This document shows, in pieces, positions 1 to 9,020 of a DNA stretch of 64,000 nt. Below the pieces are notes generated by a model, which saw only the letters and a list, made by a program, of their open reading frames with translations, was not told the DNA's origin and did no database searches. A program made the position numbers and the translations under genes. The DNA is from Pontibacter indicus (GTDB taxonomy: Bacteria > Bacteroidota > Bacteroidia > Cytophagales > Hymenobacteraceae), in NCBI RefSeq assembly GCF_900156345.1, contig NZ_FTPP01000002.1, positions 930,001 to 994,000 of the forward strand. Direction: 5' to 3'. Position 1 is the first letter of the stretch; each line of letters opens with the position of its first letter.

Positions 1-4
1 AGGG

Positions 5-1426
5 ATGCTTCGGAAACTCCTGTCACACGCCGCGATCTACGGTTTTTCGGCCCAGCTGCCTCGTCTGGCGGGTGTGCTGGCCCTGCCGCTGATCACGCAG
101 CACCTGACCCCAATCGATTATGGGGTGGCGGGAGTCGTGACGGCCTACTACAGCGCGCTGATCATGCTGCAGTCGCTTGGCTTCACGGTGGTGATGGAAA
201 ACAGCTTTGCGCGGCACCCCACTCGTTTCCAGTGGATATGGCGCCAGCTCTATGGCTTTCTGACCAGTTGGTCGCTCGTGTATGGCCTGCTGTGCATGGG
301 GATCATCTACCTGGTCGTGCCGGCCGATGCGCACGAGAATCGTTTTCCCGTCGCGCTGCTTGCCGCTATCCCGATACTCTTTTTTGTAGTGACCGATCTG
401 TTTGGGGGGCTATTCTGCTTGCAGACCCAACGACCCTTGCCGGTTGCGGTGCGTTCCTTTTTGATGGGAGGTATTAACGTGGCGCTCACCATCTACTTTA
501 TCGCAGGGCTCAAGACGGGCTACATGGGGTGGTTTTATGCCAGCACCATTTCGGCGGCGGTGGGCTTTCTGGTGAGTTTCTATGTTGTCGCGAAGCAAAG
601 GCTCTGGCCGATTTTCAATTTTAAGTGGTATCGCATCAAGCACAGTCTCAAAGTGTCGCTGCCCGCCGTGCCGCACGGTTTTTCCTTCTTCATGCTCGAC
701 ACGTCCGACCGGCTGGTGCTGGATGTAGTGGGCGTGCCCGTCGGTAAGATCGGTTTGTACAACGTGGCATCGAATTTCGGGATCTACTTTTCGTCGGCCA
801 GTCTGGCTGTAGTGCAGGCGGCAACACCCCTTTACAAACAACTCTATGCCCAGACTAAAAGTGTAGAGGCGGCCCTACAGGCCCGTTACATCACCTATAC
901 CTTGCAGCTCCTCTTTTTCGCCGGCACGTTTATCGCCAGCCTATGGATGAAGGAGATCTTCAGTTTCCTGATCCGCAACGAGGAACTCCAGCAGGCCTAT
1001 CCACTGGCCATCGTCATTCTGATGGGGTATAACTTCAGGCCGATGTACATGGCCGTGATCAACCTGCTTACCTTTCATGAAAAAACAAGCAAACTCTGGC
1101 GCATCTCCACGGTGGCAGGTATAGGCAACATCGTCCTTAATCTGATTCTGGTGCCGCTTTATGGCTTCCAAATGGCCGCCTGGACCACCTTTGCGGCGCT
1201 GATGTACATGGGCTATGCGGGTTTCTTCCTCAAAACATACAAAGAGCTGGCCATGGTACGCTACCACGCCATTTGGTGGCTGCTGGCAACGGTGGCCCTG
1301 CTTGGGTTGGCCTACGAACTGCGGGAGGTAGCGGTATGGCAGAAAGCAACGATTACATTCCTGAGCCTGGTGGCAGGTATGGCAGCTCTCTGGAGGTATA
1401 GGAGCAAGACAAAACCTGAGTTGTAA
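5..1426 (+). CDS. Polysaccharide/lipid-linked oligosaccharide flippase-like membrane protein
   Basis: A 473-residue protein made almost entirely of hydrophobic segments, with a short basic N-terminus (MLRKLLSHAAIYGF) that leads directly into the first helix, as in Wzx/MATE-type polysaccharide exporters (polysaccharide biosynthesis protein family). Such proteins flip undecaprenyl-linked sugar units across the inner membrane for O-antigen or exopolysaccharide assembly. The start at position 5 is the first ATG in the window, so a start upstream of the window cannot be excluded; the length suits the family. It stands alone on the plus strand and ends before a bidirectional terminator shared with the convergent dehydrogenase gene. 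The substrate cannot be read from the sequence. Confidence 0.8.
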   Translation: MLRKLLSHAAIYGFSAQLPRLAGVLALPLITQHLTPIDYGVAGVVTAYYSALIMLQSLGFTVVMENSFARHPTRFQWIWRQLYGFLTSWSLVYGLLCMGIIYLVVPADAHENRFPVALLAAIPILFFVVTDLFGGLFCLQTQRPLPVAVRSFLMGGINVALTIYFIAGLKTGYMGWFYASTISAAVGFLVSFYVVAKQRLWPIFNFKWYRIKHSLKVSLPAVPHGFSFFMLDTSDRLVLDVVGVPVGKIGLYNVASNFGIYFSSASLAVVQAATPLYKQLYAQTKSVEAALQARYITYTLQLLFFAGTFIASLWMKEIFSFLIRNEELQQAYPLAIVILMGYNFRPMYMAVINLLTFHEKTSKLWRISTVAGIGNIVLNLILVPLYGFQMAAWTTFAALMYMGYAGFFLKTYKELAMVRYHAIWWLLATVALLGLAYELREVAVWQKATITFLSLVAGMAALWRYRSKTKPEL

Positions 1427-1486
1427 CCGGCGCCTGTACCTGCACCTTCCTAAAGAGGACGTATACCTGTAGCCTTGCCTAAAACA

Positions 1487-1521
1487 GAAAACCAGCAGAA
1501 GGCTTTCCCCTGCTGGTTTTC
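1487..1521. terminator. Bidirectional intrinsic terminator
   Basis: A 12-bp stem (GAAAACCAGCAG, 1487-1498, with CTGCTGGTTTTC, 1510-1521) has A-runs on one side and T-runs on the other. It sits between convergent genes and can serve both. Confidence 0.8.
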
Positions 1522-1540
1522 CTTGTCGGTTTTAGCTAAC

Positions 1541-2704
1541 CTATGGTTTCAGCACTACCTTCAGGCAGTTATCCTCTTTCTTGTTGAAGATGTCGTACAT
1601 GCGCGAGGCTTCTGACAGTGGCACGGTATGGGTAATGATATCGTCGAGCTTCACTTTACCTCCTTCCACCAGCGAGATGAGGTGATCGATGTAGCGGTGT
1701 ACCCAGGCCTGTCCGCCGCGCAGCGTCAAGCCTTTGTCGAACCACTTGTACAGCGGGAAGTTGTCGTAAGGGGACCCGTACACGCCGACAACCGATACGG
1801 TGCCCGAGCGACGAACAGCGTCCATGCACTTCTCGAGTACCTTCATGGTGCCTTTTTCAGCCTGCACGACGTTCATGGCTTTTTCGAGCACGGTCCGGTC
1901 AGCCTCCATACCTACGGCGTCCACGCACACATCGGCGCCGTAGCCGCCAGTCATATCCCGAATCACCTGCACGGCGTCTACCTCAGCATAGTTGATGACT
2001 TCTGCGTTGGCTGATTTGCGGGCCATTTCCAGTCGGTAGGGCTGTATGTCCACTCCGATCACGCGCTTGGCGCCCTGCAGCCAGGCCGACTTCATGGCCA
2101 TGATGCCTACTGGTCCGCAACCCCACACCACCACGGTTTCACCCCCTTTCAGCTGCGCCCAGTCGATGGCAGCCCAGCCAGTAGGGAAGATGTCGGTCAA
2201 AAATAGTACCTGCTCGTCAGTCAGGTTGTCGTGTATTTTGCGAGGGCCGTAGTCGGCGTAGGGCACGCGCACATATTCTGCCTGCCCGCCATTGTAACCG
2301 CCGTAAATATCGGTATAGCCAAACAGGGCCGCACCGACCCCCTTCATCATAGGCACTTCGCCTTCAGGACCGTAATTGTCGGGGTTGGAGTTTTCGCAGT
2401 GCGTGGGCAGCTGCATGTTGCAGTAGTGGCAGGTGCCGCAGGAGATGGGGAAAGGCACCACCACGCGATCGCCCTTCTTCAGGTTCTTTACACCGCTGCC
2501 CACTTCTTCGACAATGCCCATAAATTCGTGGCCCATCACCATGTCGCGGGTCTGGGGCACCATGCCGTTGTAGATGTGCAGGTCGGAGCCGCAAATGGCC
2601 GTGGAAGTAACCCGGAGTATACAGTCGCGCGCGTCCTCTATTCTGGGATCGTCGATGGTCTCCACCTGGATGTCTTTCATTTTGTGGAATACTGCTGCTT
2701 TCAT
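1541..2704 (-). CDS. Zinc-dependent medium-chain alcohol/formaldehyde-type dehydrogenase
   Basis: A 387-residue MDR-superfamily dehydrogenase that probably oxidises an alcohol or aldehyde adduct with NAD(P). The catalytic-zinc ligands are visible as Cys38 (ICGSDLH) and the GHE motif at 58-60. A structural-zinc lobe has four cysteines at about 89, 92, 95 and 103. The Rossmann glycine motif GCGPVG lies at 195-200. The length and the long middle insertion (about 105-150) resemble the glutathione-independent formaldehyde dehydrogenase-like subgroup rather than short alcohol dehydrogenases. It is monocistronic, convergent with the flippase gene and divergent from the GNAT gene. The exact substrate is not determined. 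Confidence 0.85.
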   Translation of the reverse strand: MKAAVFHKMKDIQVETIDDPRIEDARDCILRVTSTAICGSDLHIYNGMVPQTRDMVMGHEFMGIVEEVGSGVKNLKKGDRVVVPFPISCGTCHYCNMQLPTHCENSNPDNYGPEGEVPMMKGVGAALFGYTDIYGGYNGGQAEYVRVPYADYGPRKIHDNLTDEQVLFLTDIFPTGWAAIDWAQLKGGETVVVWGCGPVGIMAMKSAWLQGAKRVIGVDIQPYRLEMARKSANAEVINYAEVDAVQVIRDMTGGYGADVCVDAVGMEADRTVLEKAMNVVQAEKGTMKVLEKCMDAVRRSGTVSVVGVYGSPYDNFPLYKWFDKGLTLRGGQAWVHRYIDHLISLVEGGKVKLDDIITHTVPLSEASRMYDIFNKKEDNCLKVVLKP

Positions 2705-2860
2705 AGTTTATTTTTTAGGTTTTCGTAATAGCTTCTATAAGCTTTTGTATTTTTCAGTACTTCAGTTTAACGGCAAGCGGTAAAGGCAGGTTCTTTCAGA
2801 GAGTGTATCGGTCAGGCTGTTGCTGTTGTGCCCGGTACTTCTACCTTAAAACCATACTGC

Positions 2861-3739
2861 ATGCAAACGCAAGCATCCTATACCTTCTCGTTTTTGCGCG
2901 AACATGATGTTCCTGCCCTCTACGACACTTTCGTGGCCGCCTTCGCCGATTATATTATCCCCATTAAGGTAAGCAGGGCGGAATTTGCGATGAAGTTCAA
3001 ACGCGAGGGCGTGGAGCCCAGCTTTTGTGTGGGCGCCTTTTATGGCTCGCAACTGGTCGGTTTTATTTTGACGGGGCTGGGAGAGTGGCAGGGTGTACCC
3101 ACCGCCTACAATGCCGGAACGGGCGTTGTACCTGAGCACCGGGGCAATCAGCTAACCAAGCAACTGTATACGTTTCTGCTTCCCAAACTGCGCGAGAGTG
3201 GCGTGGAGCAGTGTCTGCTGGAGGTCATCAAAGGGAATGAGGCTGCCTTTAAGGTATACCGTTCCATCGGTTTTGAGGAGGTGCGGTCGCTGGACTGCTA
3301 CCGGAGCCCAGTGGGGGAGTTGCTCCTTCCTGCTGAGGAGCCCGAACCGGTGGTAGAGATCAGGAAGGCGGCCAAAGGAGACTGGAAAACCTACTCCAGT
3401 TTCTGTGGCAGCAGTCCAAGCTGGCAGAATTCCAGCGAAGCTTTCAAGAGGAGCCCAGATCAGAAAATGGTGTTGGAAGCTTATGCAGAGGAACAAGTAA
3501 TTGGCTACGTGGCTTTCTTTCCACGCACAGGCTCTGTTGCCCAGTTGGCCGTGCATCCAGAAAATCGAAACCAAGGTATAGCCAAGGCGCTGCTGAAAGA
3601 AGCGATCAAGCAGAGCCAGGCGCCTGCGCTTATGTTTCTGAACGTGGACCAGGCAGACGCCAGGCTGGCCACTTTTTTAGAGCGGATTCATGTCAGGCAC
3701 TTTCTGACGCAATACGAAATGCTCCTCCGCCTTCAATAG
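2861..3739 (+). CDS. GNAT acetyltransferase with two tandem domains
   Basis: About 292 residues from the ATG at 2861; a GTG at 2828 would add 11 residues with no typical content, so the ATG is preferred. The N-terminal half carries a GNAT acetyl-CoA binding region (VVPEHRGNQLTKQLY), followed by a typical 'EVIKGNEAAFKVYRSIGF' ending. The C-terminal half repeats the pattern more clearly (LAVHPENRNQGIAKALLKEA). This two-domain organisation is known for GNATs where one domain is catalytic and the other structural. It probably acetylates an amine on a small molecule or protein; the substrate is unknown. It has its own transcription unit, divergent from the dehydrogenase. Confidence 0.8.
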   Translation: MQTQASYTFSFLREHDVPALYDTFVAAFADYIIPIKVSRAEFAMKFKREGVEPSFCVGAFYGSQLVGFILTGLGEWQGVPTAYNAGTGVVPEHRGNQLTKQLYTFLLPKLRESGVEQCLLEVIKGNEAAFKVYRSIGFEEVRSLDCYRSPVGELLLPAEEPEPVVEIRKAAKGDWKTYSSFCGSSPSWQNSSEAFKRSPDQKMVLEAYAEEQVIGYVAFFPRTGSVAQLAVHPENRNQGIAKALLKEAIKQSQAPALMFLNVDQADARLATFLERIHVRHFLTQYEMLLRLQ

Positions 3740-3820
3740 GTATGGCAATTCCCCATAAGCTGCCTAATTTGCAACAGTTTCTGCTTACCGGGGCTCCCGG
3801 GCTCTTTTAAATTCTAAAAT

Positions 3821-4150
3821 ATGAACACTGCTTGGTTTTACCTGATATTGGCAGGTATATGCGAAATCGGATGGGCCTTTGGGCTGAAGTACAGTGAAGG
3901 TTTTTCAAAGCCTTTGATTAGCGTCATAACGGTCGCCGTCATGATTTTGAGCTTTATCCTGCTGGCCCAGGCCATGAAAACGCTGCCGCTCGGTACCGCT
4001 TACGCCATCTGGACAGGTATAGGAGCCGCAGGTACGGCCATTCTTGGGATGTTTTTCCTGAACGAGCCCAAGGACCTGATGCGGATTTTGTGCCTGCTGA
4101 TGATCGTGGCCGGCGTGGTGGGACTCAAATACTTTACCGAAAGCAACTAG
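3821..4150 (+). CDS. sugE: SMR-family guanidinium/quaternary-ammonium exporter (SugE/Gdx type)
   Basis: A 109-residue protein with four hydrophobic helices, the standard size of small multidrug resistance transporters. The N-terminal helix has the conserved glutamate in 'AGICEIGWAFGLKYSEGF', and the 'LPLGTAYAIWTGIGAAG' stretch is the SMR signature; the GWAFGLKYSEGF variant favours the SugE/Gdx branch, which exports guanidinium. Only one SMR gene is present, so a dual-topology homodimer is expected. I looked for a guanidine riboswitch in the 80-nt leader and found no convincing match. Its TAG stop interlocks with the stop of the convergent gene inside a single CTAG. Confidence 0.88.
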   Translation: MNTAWFYLILAGICEIGWAFGLKYSEGFSKPLISVITVAVMILSFILLAQAMKTLPLGTAYAIWTGIGAAGTAILGMFFLNEPKDLMRILCLLMIVAGVVGLKYFTESN

Positions 4151-5013
4151 CGGCTCAGGCGGTACACGTCCGCTTGTTCTTTGCTGAACAGGTATAGCAT
4201 GTTGTGACTGATCAGGGCAGAGAGGTAGTTTTTATCTGATGGAAGGGGCAACGTACGCTCCCGCAGTTTGTACAGATCGAAAAAGTGCAGCGCGTTGTCC
4301 TTCACAAAGTACAGCTCGTTGCCTTTGAAGGAAATGTAGGAAACGCCCGTAAAAGGCAGTTTCTTTTTATAGTTGCCTAGGTTGTCGAACACGTAAATGC
4401 CGCCGTTGTAGTCGAGCAGGTATACCATGTTCTGGTATTCGCGGATGAAGCGCACATCAAAGCGGGCTTTGTCCAGAATAAGGTCGAGCGGGGTTTCGAT
4501 GATGGGCTTCTGGTAACGCAGGTCGAGTTTGCTGAGCGTAAAGTCCGATTCGTTGAACAGCCAGAAGCTATCGTCGGAGGTGAAGGTAGCGGCCTGCACA
4601 CTGCCCATGTAACCCAGGTCTGTCAGACGGGTGTTGGCAATGGGACGCATAAAGCGGTCGAGCAAGGTGAGCTCCTGGCGGTCTTCGTAAAAGAGGAAAA
4701 CTTTCATCGGGTTCCAGGCTTCTACTGCCGAAATGCGTCCGCGGCTGGGTGGCGAAAAGGTATTGACCGCCTTGCCTGTGGTGTCGAGCACGAACAGGTT
4801 CTGAGCCGGGTCCATCAGGAATATGTTGCCGTTCCGCGCAGCAGATACTGTGGTTGGAGAAGAGATGGCAAAGCTGTGGCTGAATGTAAGCGTGACCGAA
4901 GAGTCAGGTTGCTGGGCGAAGGCAGGTATAGCCAGTACTCCTAGCAGCAGGTAAAGCACTGCGCGCAGGTATAGCCTACTTTTCAAAATAATCCAGTTTA
5001 AGGTCTTTGCCAT
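4147..5013 (-). CDS. Exported protein of unknown function, propeller-like
   Basis: From the ATG at 5013 the protein has about 288 residues and starts with a signal peptide: basic residues, the hydrophobic run LRAVLYLLLGVLAIPAFA, and a cut site near AFA-QQ. An in-frame ATG at 5052 is possible but lies deep inside the upstream lpxH-like gene. The mature part is a series of short beta-type units ending in phrases such as 'YVFDNLGNYKKKLPF' and 'NELYFVKDNALHFFD', which suggests a beta-propeller; this is inference from the pattern. It overlaps the lpxH-like gene by 38 bp and is the last gene of the rsfS-ftsH cluster. No specific function is recognised. Confidence 0.75.
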   Translation of the reverse strand: MAKTLNWIILKSRLYLRAVLYLLLGVLAIPAFAQQPDSSVTLTFSHSFAISSPTTVSAARNGNIFLMDPAQNLFVLDTTGKAVNTFSPPSRGRISAVEAWNPMKVFLFYEDRQELTLLDRFMRPIANTRLTDLGYMGSVQAATFTSDDSFWLFNESDFTLSKLDLRYQKPIIETPLDLILDKARFDVRFIREYQNMVYLLDYNGGIYVFDNLGNYKKKLPFTGVSYISFKGNELYFVKDNALHFFDLYKLRERTLPLPSDKNYLSALISHNMLYLFSKEQADVYRLSR

Positions 5014-5746
5014 CGTATACGCCATAAGAGCAAAAATTGACCCATTCTCCAAGGTTCACATACCTGCTGCTGCCGTTGATGGGCATGTCTAGCGGCAGGT
5101 GGCGGTGACCAAACACGTAGAAATCGTGGTGTTGCTCGTTTTCCACTTCCTTGCAATATTGCACCAGCCATTCATCTTCTCCAAAAAACTTCTCGTCGTG
5201 CTTCGTGTTGCTGATGCGACTTCTGCGTGACCATTTGTTGGCAATGCCTATACCTGCGTTGGGGTGCAGCCAGCCAAATAGCCACTGACAGGCCTTGTTA
5301 TTGAACACCTTCTTGAGCATTTTGTAGGTATGGTCGCCCGGACCAAGACCGTCGCCGTGCCCGATGTAGAATTTGTGACCACCAAAGTTCGTGGAAATAG
5401 GCTCCCGGATGATGGGGATGTTGAGTTCCTCCGGAAAGTAGTCGAACATCCACATGTCGTGGTTCCCCGTGAAAAAAAGGACCGGTATACCTGCGTCGGT
5501 CAGTTCGGCCAGCTTGCCCTGTAGCCTGATGAAGCCCTTTGGTATAGCGTGCTGGTACTCGAACCAGAAATCGAATATGTCGCCCAGCAGCAGGATGGCG
5601 GCTGCGTCGTGCTTTACACTGTCGAGCCAGCGCACGATTTTTTTCTCGCGGGCACGGCTGCTTTCGGCGTCGGGTACACCCAGGTGAAAGTCGGAGGCGA
5701 AATATACTTTCTGGCCGGGAGCCAGTTGGTCAATGCGGAAGGTCAT
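4976..5746 (-). CDS. lpxH: UDP-2,3-diacylglucosamine diphosphatase (LpxH-like metallophosphoesterase)
   Basis: About 256 residues from the ATG at 5746; a 13-residue longer form from 5785 overlaps the upstream gene more. All the metal-binding blocks of calcineurin-like phosphoesterases are visible in order: DFHLG, GDIFDFW, GNHDMW, GHGDG and GHRH. The residues after GDIFDFWFEY and the 'LHPN' region match the LpxH/YbbF group, which removes UMP from UDP-2,3-diacylglucosamine in lipid A synthesis on the inner membrane face. It is translationally overlapped with the LUD gene upstream and with a secreted protein gene downstream. Bacteroidetes carry several LpxH paralogues, so the exact reaction is likely rather than certain. 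Confidence 0.82.
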   Translation of the reverse strand: MTFRIDQLAPGQKVYFASDFHLGVPDAESSRAREKKIVRWLDSVKHDAAAILLLGDIFDFWFEYQHAIPKGFIRLQGKLAELTDAGIPVLFFTGNHDMWMFDYFPEELNIPIIREPISTNFGGHKFYIGHGDGLGPGDHTYKMLKKVFNNKACQWLFGWLHPNAGIGIANKWSRRSRISNTKHDEKFFGEDEWLVQYCKEVENEQHHDFYVFGHRHLPLDMPINGSSRYVNLGEWVNFCSYGVYDGKDLKLDYFEK

Positions 5747-6380
5747 CAATGAGGAAAAGTACAAGCTTTTTGGGGCCGTGAGCACCCATTACCAATGTTT
5801 TTTCGATATCGGCCGTGCGGCTCGGGCCACTCACCAGCGATACCATGGAGGGGAAGTTCTCCCTATACTTGTCGCGCAACTTTTGCAGACCGTCTTTGAT
5901 GTCGGGCACCAGTTGACTGGCCTTGGCCACGACCATGTGCGTTTCCGGGTAGATGCTCAGGCGGCGACCGCCGGCATTGCCCGAACTCACCAGAATGCTG
6001 CCGGTGCGTGCCACGAGCGCTTCGCAGGTAGTGAGGCTGGCCTGTGCTTTCTGAATAAAATCCTCTTCGGTGGAGGTGAAGTCTATACCTGCCTGGTAAA
6101 GGATGTTTTGTAGATTGGGCTCCCAGACGTGCAGGTACTCGATCTGCTGCTCTCTTTTCAGGTTGAAAAGCTGGTCGAAGAAATCCTCCTCGTCATCGCA
6201 GTACACAAACAGTCCGCTGTTGGCGATAAAGGCCTGCGCAAAGGCAATGGATTGGTCTTCGGCTATGGGAGGGTGCAGAGGCGAGCTGAAGTCAGGGGTG
6301 GGAGGCAGAAAAGGCGCTGACTTAGCCAGCGCCTCTCTAACTCTTCTCAATACAATTTCTTTCGATTTTGCTTCGTACAT
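5730..6380 (-). CDS. LUD-domain protein (LutC/YkgG type)
   Basis: A 216-residue protein matching the LUD family. The C-terminal half has the family-like stretches 'ALVARTGSILVSSGNAGGRR' and 'MVSLVSGPSRTADIEKTLVM', where the SGPSRTADIE motif is diagnostic. In Bacillus and Escherichia, LutC works with the Fe-S proteins LutA and LutB in lactate oxidation, but neither partner is in this window. It starts 12 bp after the ftsH stop and overlaps the lpxH-like start by 17 bp, so it is probably co-transcribed with both. A role in lactate use therefore cannot be inferred from context. Confidence 0.85.
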   Translation of the reverse strand: MYEAKSKEIVLRRVREALAKSAPFLPPTPDFSSPLHPPIAEDQSIAFAQAFIANSGLFVYCDDEEDFFDQLFNLKREQQIEYLHVWEPNLQNILYQAGIDFTSTEEDFIQKAQASLTTCEALVARTGSILVSSGNAGGRRLSIYPETHMVVAKASQLVPDIKDGLQKLRDKYRENFPSMVSLVSGPSRTADIEKTLVMGAHGPKKLVLFLIDDLPH

Positions 6381-6392
6381 GCTCGGGGTTTA

Positions 6393-8525
6393 TCAAGCAG
6401 TTCTGCTGTTAATGGTGTCGTTCGGGTCGGCAGGGGCATCGTTCTGCAAAGGTGTGCCCGGCACACTGCCCTGGCCATTTTGCTCCGGATGCTTCGTCTG
6501 TCCAACCTCTACCGGATGCTGCTCCTGGTTTACTTCGCTTTTAGTTTTGCTGCGGTCCGTACCGGCGGTGTGAGCCTGGTAAGTCGTCAGCGCATCAAAA
6601 GGACGTTTGCCAACTAGTCGCTCCAGATCGCTCTGGAAAAGAATCTCTTTCTGCAGCAATTCCTGCGCTACAATCTCCAGCTCTCTTGCTTTGTCAGTCA
6701 GCAAGGCTTTGGTACGATTGTAAGCAGCACTGATGAGGGTGCGCACTTCCTCGTCTATGGTCTCGGCAGTGGCTTCAGAGTATGGCTTGTTGAAAGTCAT
6801 ATCCGACTGCTTCGAGTCGTAGAAGGACACGTTGCCAATCTTCGGGTTCATGCCATACATCGTCACGATGCTATAGGCCATTTTGGTAATACGCTCCAGG
6901 TCGCTCAGGGCGCCTGTCGAAATCTTGCCAAACACGAGCTCTTCAGCGGCACGTCCACCCAGGGCCATGCACATCTCGTCAATCAGCTGCTCGGTGGTAT
7001 ACAGGAACTGCTCTTTCGGCAAGTACTGTGCGTATCCCAGCGCGGCAACACCACGTGGCACAATACTCACTTTCACCAACGGATCGGCGTGCTCCAGGAA
7101 CCAGCCTGCAATCGCGTGACCCGCTTCGTGGTAAGCCACGATCTTTTTCTCCTCCGGAGAGATGATCTTGTTCTTTTTCTCCAGACCACCGATTACACGG
7201 TCGATGGCATCGTTGAAGTCGGTTTGGTCTACTGCCTTTTTGTTGCGGCGGGCGGCGATCAGGGCGGCCTCGTTACACACGTTGGCGATCTCGGCGCCAG
7301 CAAAACCAGGTGTCTGAGCAGCCAGCTTGCGGGCATCCACATCAGGAGCCAGGGTAAGCGGCTTCAGGTGCACGTCGAATATCTCGGTACGGCCGTTGAT
7401 GTCTGGCTTGTCGATGCTGATCTGACGGTCAAAGCGGCCCGGACGAAGCAGGGCAGAGTCGAGTGTGTCAGGGCGGTTGGTCGCCGCCAGGATGATCACG
7501 CCGGAGTCAGTGGCGAAACCGTCCATCTCTACCAGCAGGGAGTTCAGCGTGTTCTCGCGTTCGTCGTTACCACCAGGCGTAGCGCCACGGCTACGGTGAC
7601 GACCAATGGCGTCAATCTCGTCGATGAAGATGATACAAGGCGCTTTGGCTTTGGCCTGCTTAAACAGGTCACGCACACGGGCGGCACCCACACCTACGAA
7701 CATCTCCACAAAGTCAGAACCTGACAGCGAGAAGAATGGCACGTCGGCTTCACCAGCCACTGCTTTGGCCAGCAAGGTTTTACCGGTACCTGGAGGGCCT
7801 ACCAGCAGGGCGCCTTTCGGGATCTTACCACCCAGAATAGTGAATTTGCTCGGGTTCTTGAGGAACTCCACAATCTCCTGGATCTCTTCTTTCGCCTCTT
7901 CCAGGCCTGCCACATCCTTGAACGTGATCTTGACCTTGTTCTCAGCGTCAAACAGAGCCGCCTTCGATTTGCCGATGTTGAAGATTTGACCGCCTGCGCC
8001 ACCCGCTGTTACGCGGCGCATCAGGAACCAGAAACCAAACAGCAGCAGGATCAGGAAGCCCCACTGGAAGAAGAAGTCAGCGAAGCCGGTGCGTGTCTCG
8101 ATGGTAAACGGCACGCGGTTTTCGCGCGGGATGTTCGCCTGCAGCTTTTCGTAGTCCTCTTTGAAGGACTCGGCCGTGATGATGGAGAAGTGGTAATGCG
8201 GTCCTGGGTCGGTCGTGCCCAAGGTGCTACGGCCTGAAAGCTCGCGGCTGTATTTTTCATTCTTCAGCGCATCTTCCTTCAGGTATACCTCCACGATTTT
8301 GCCGTTCACGATGGTGAGTTTCTTCACATCGTTGCTAAGCAGCATCTCCTCAAAGTTCTGCTGGGTGGTTTCTACAGAAGCATTGCTCTTGTTGAGCCAG
8401 GTTAGTCCGAAAATAAGCAGGATGAGTACCGCCAGCATCCACAGCTGCATCGTCGGCCGTGGGGGCGTCTGAGGTATCATCGGCTTTTTCTTCTTGTTAT
8501 TCCCTTTATTATTTTTTTCAGCCAT
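6393..8525 (-). CDS. ftsH: ATP-dependent zinc metalloprotease FtsH
   Basis: A 710-residue membrane-bound AAA protease that degrades misassembled membrane proteins and selected soluble regulators. It has a basic, Asn/Lys-rich N-terminus and two membrane helices (about 28-44 and 150-167) around a periplasmic domain. The AAA domain has Walker A GPPGTGKT near 242-249, Walker [12 protein letters not shown], and the second-region-of-homology arginines in [16 protein letters not shown]. The zinc motif HEAGH lies near 466-470. The last ~70 residues are low-complexity and polar. It lies between rsfS and the LUD gene, a common order in this group. Confidence 0.97.
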   Translation of the reverse strand: MAEKNNKGNNKKKKPMIPQTPPRPTMQLWMLAVLILLIFGLTWLNKSNASVETTQQNFEEMLLSNDVKKLTIVNGKIVEVYLKEDALKNEKYSRELSGRSTLGTTDPGPHYHFSIITAESFKEDYEKLQANIPRENRVPFTIETRTGFADFFFQWGFLILLLFGFWFLMRRVTAGGAGGQIFNIGKSKAALFDAENKVKITFKDVAGLEEAKEEIQEIVEFLKNPSKFTILGGKIPKGALLVGPPGTGKTLLAKAVAGEADVPFFSLSGSDFVEMFVGVGAARVRDLFKQAKAKAPCIIFIDEIDAIGRHRSRGATPGGNDERENTLNSLLVEMDGFATDSGVIILAATNRPDTLDSALLRPGRFDRQISIDKPDINGRTEIFDVHLKPLTLAPDVDARKLAAQTPGFAGAEIANVCNEAALIAARRNKKAVDQTDFNDAIDRVIGGLEKKNKIISPEEKKIVAYHEAGHAIAGWFLEHADPLVKVSIVPRGVAALGYAQYLPKEQFLYTTEQLIDEMCMALGGRAAEELVFGKISTGALSDLERITKMAYSIVTMYGMNPKIGNVSFYDSKQSDMTFNKPYSEATAETIDEEVRTLISAAYNRTKALLTDKARELEIVAQELLQKEILFQSDLERLVGKRPFDALTTYQAHTAGTDRSKTKSEVNQEQHPVEVGQTKHPEQNGQGSVPGTPLQNDAPADPNDTINSRTA

Positions 8526-8596
8526 GAATATGTTGTTTCAGGATAAATGAAATACAGAGGGCCACCCTCTTTTGTTTTGGGGTGCCTCTGTTAGGA

Positions 8597-8971
8597 TTAG
8601 GCATCTTCTATGCGGCGGATGCCTGCGTCGCCCCAAAGTTCTTCAAGCGCGTAAAATTCGCGTTTGTCTTTCAGGAACACGTGTGCTACCACATCCACGT
8701 AATCCAGCAGGACCCACTCTTTGTTGGTGCGGCCCTCGCTTTGCCACGGGTTCTGGCGTGTGGCTTTGAATATCTCTTCTTCGATGGACGACGCGATGGC
8801 GTCGAGCTGTGTGTCGGATGATGCAGATGCGATTACAAAGTAATCAGACACGGCATTTTTAAGTGATTTCAGGTTAAGAACGACGATATCATTCGCTTTC
8901 TTTTCCTGCATGCCTTTTACTACAAGCTCTGCCAATATGTCTGAATTGGCCTCAGCCTTGGTTTCTTTCAT
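8597..8971 (-). CDS. rsfS: Ribosomal silencing factor RsfS (Iojap/DUF143)
   Basis: A 124-residue protein that binds ribosomal protein uL14 and blocks 30S-50S joining when nutrients are short. Family features are visible: 'KANDIVVLNLKSLKNAVSDY', 'FVIASASSDTQLDAIASSIEE', and the final 'WVLLDYVDVVAHVFLKDKREFYALEELWGDA', given here as overlapping pieces of one conserved block. It is divergent from birA over a 49-bp gap. A TACTTTTG box on the minus strand (near 8989-8996) fits the -7 element, but I could not find a good -33 box. It is the first gene of the rsfS-ftsH cluster. Confidence 0.93.
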   Translation of the reverse strand: MKETKAEANSDILAELVVKGMQEKKANDIVVLNLKSLKNAVSDYFVIASASSDTQLDAIASSIEEEIFKATRQNPWQSEGRTNKEWVLLDYVDVVAHVFLKDKREFYALEELWGDAGIRRIEDA

Positions 8972-9020
8972 TTGTACTACTTAAATTTGATTTACAAAAG
9001 TACTAAATTCTGTTCAATTT

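Noticed and set aside
3740-3820. Guanidine riboswitch upstream of sugE
   Set aside because: A CCGGG-GCT-CCCGG hairpin is present, but no paired ACGR loops (mini-ykkC) or other guanidine aptamer signature could be seen.
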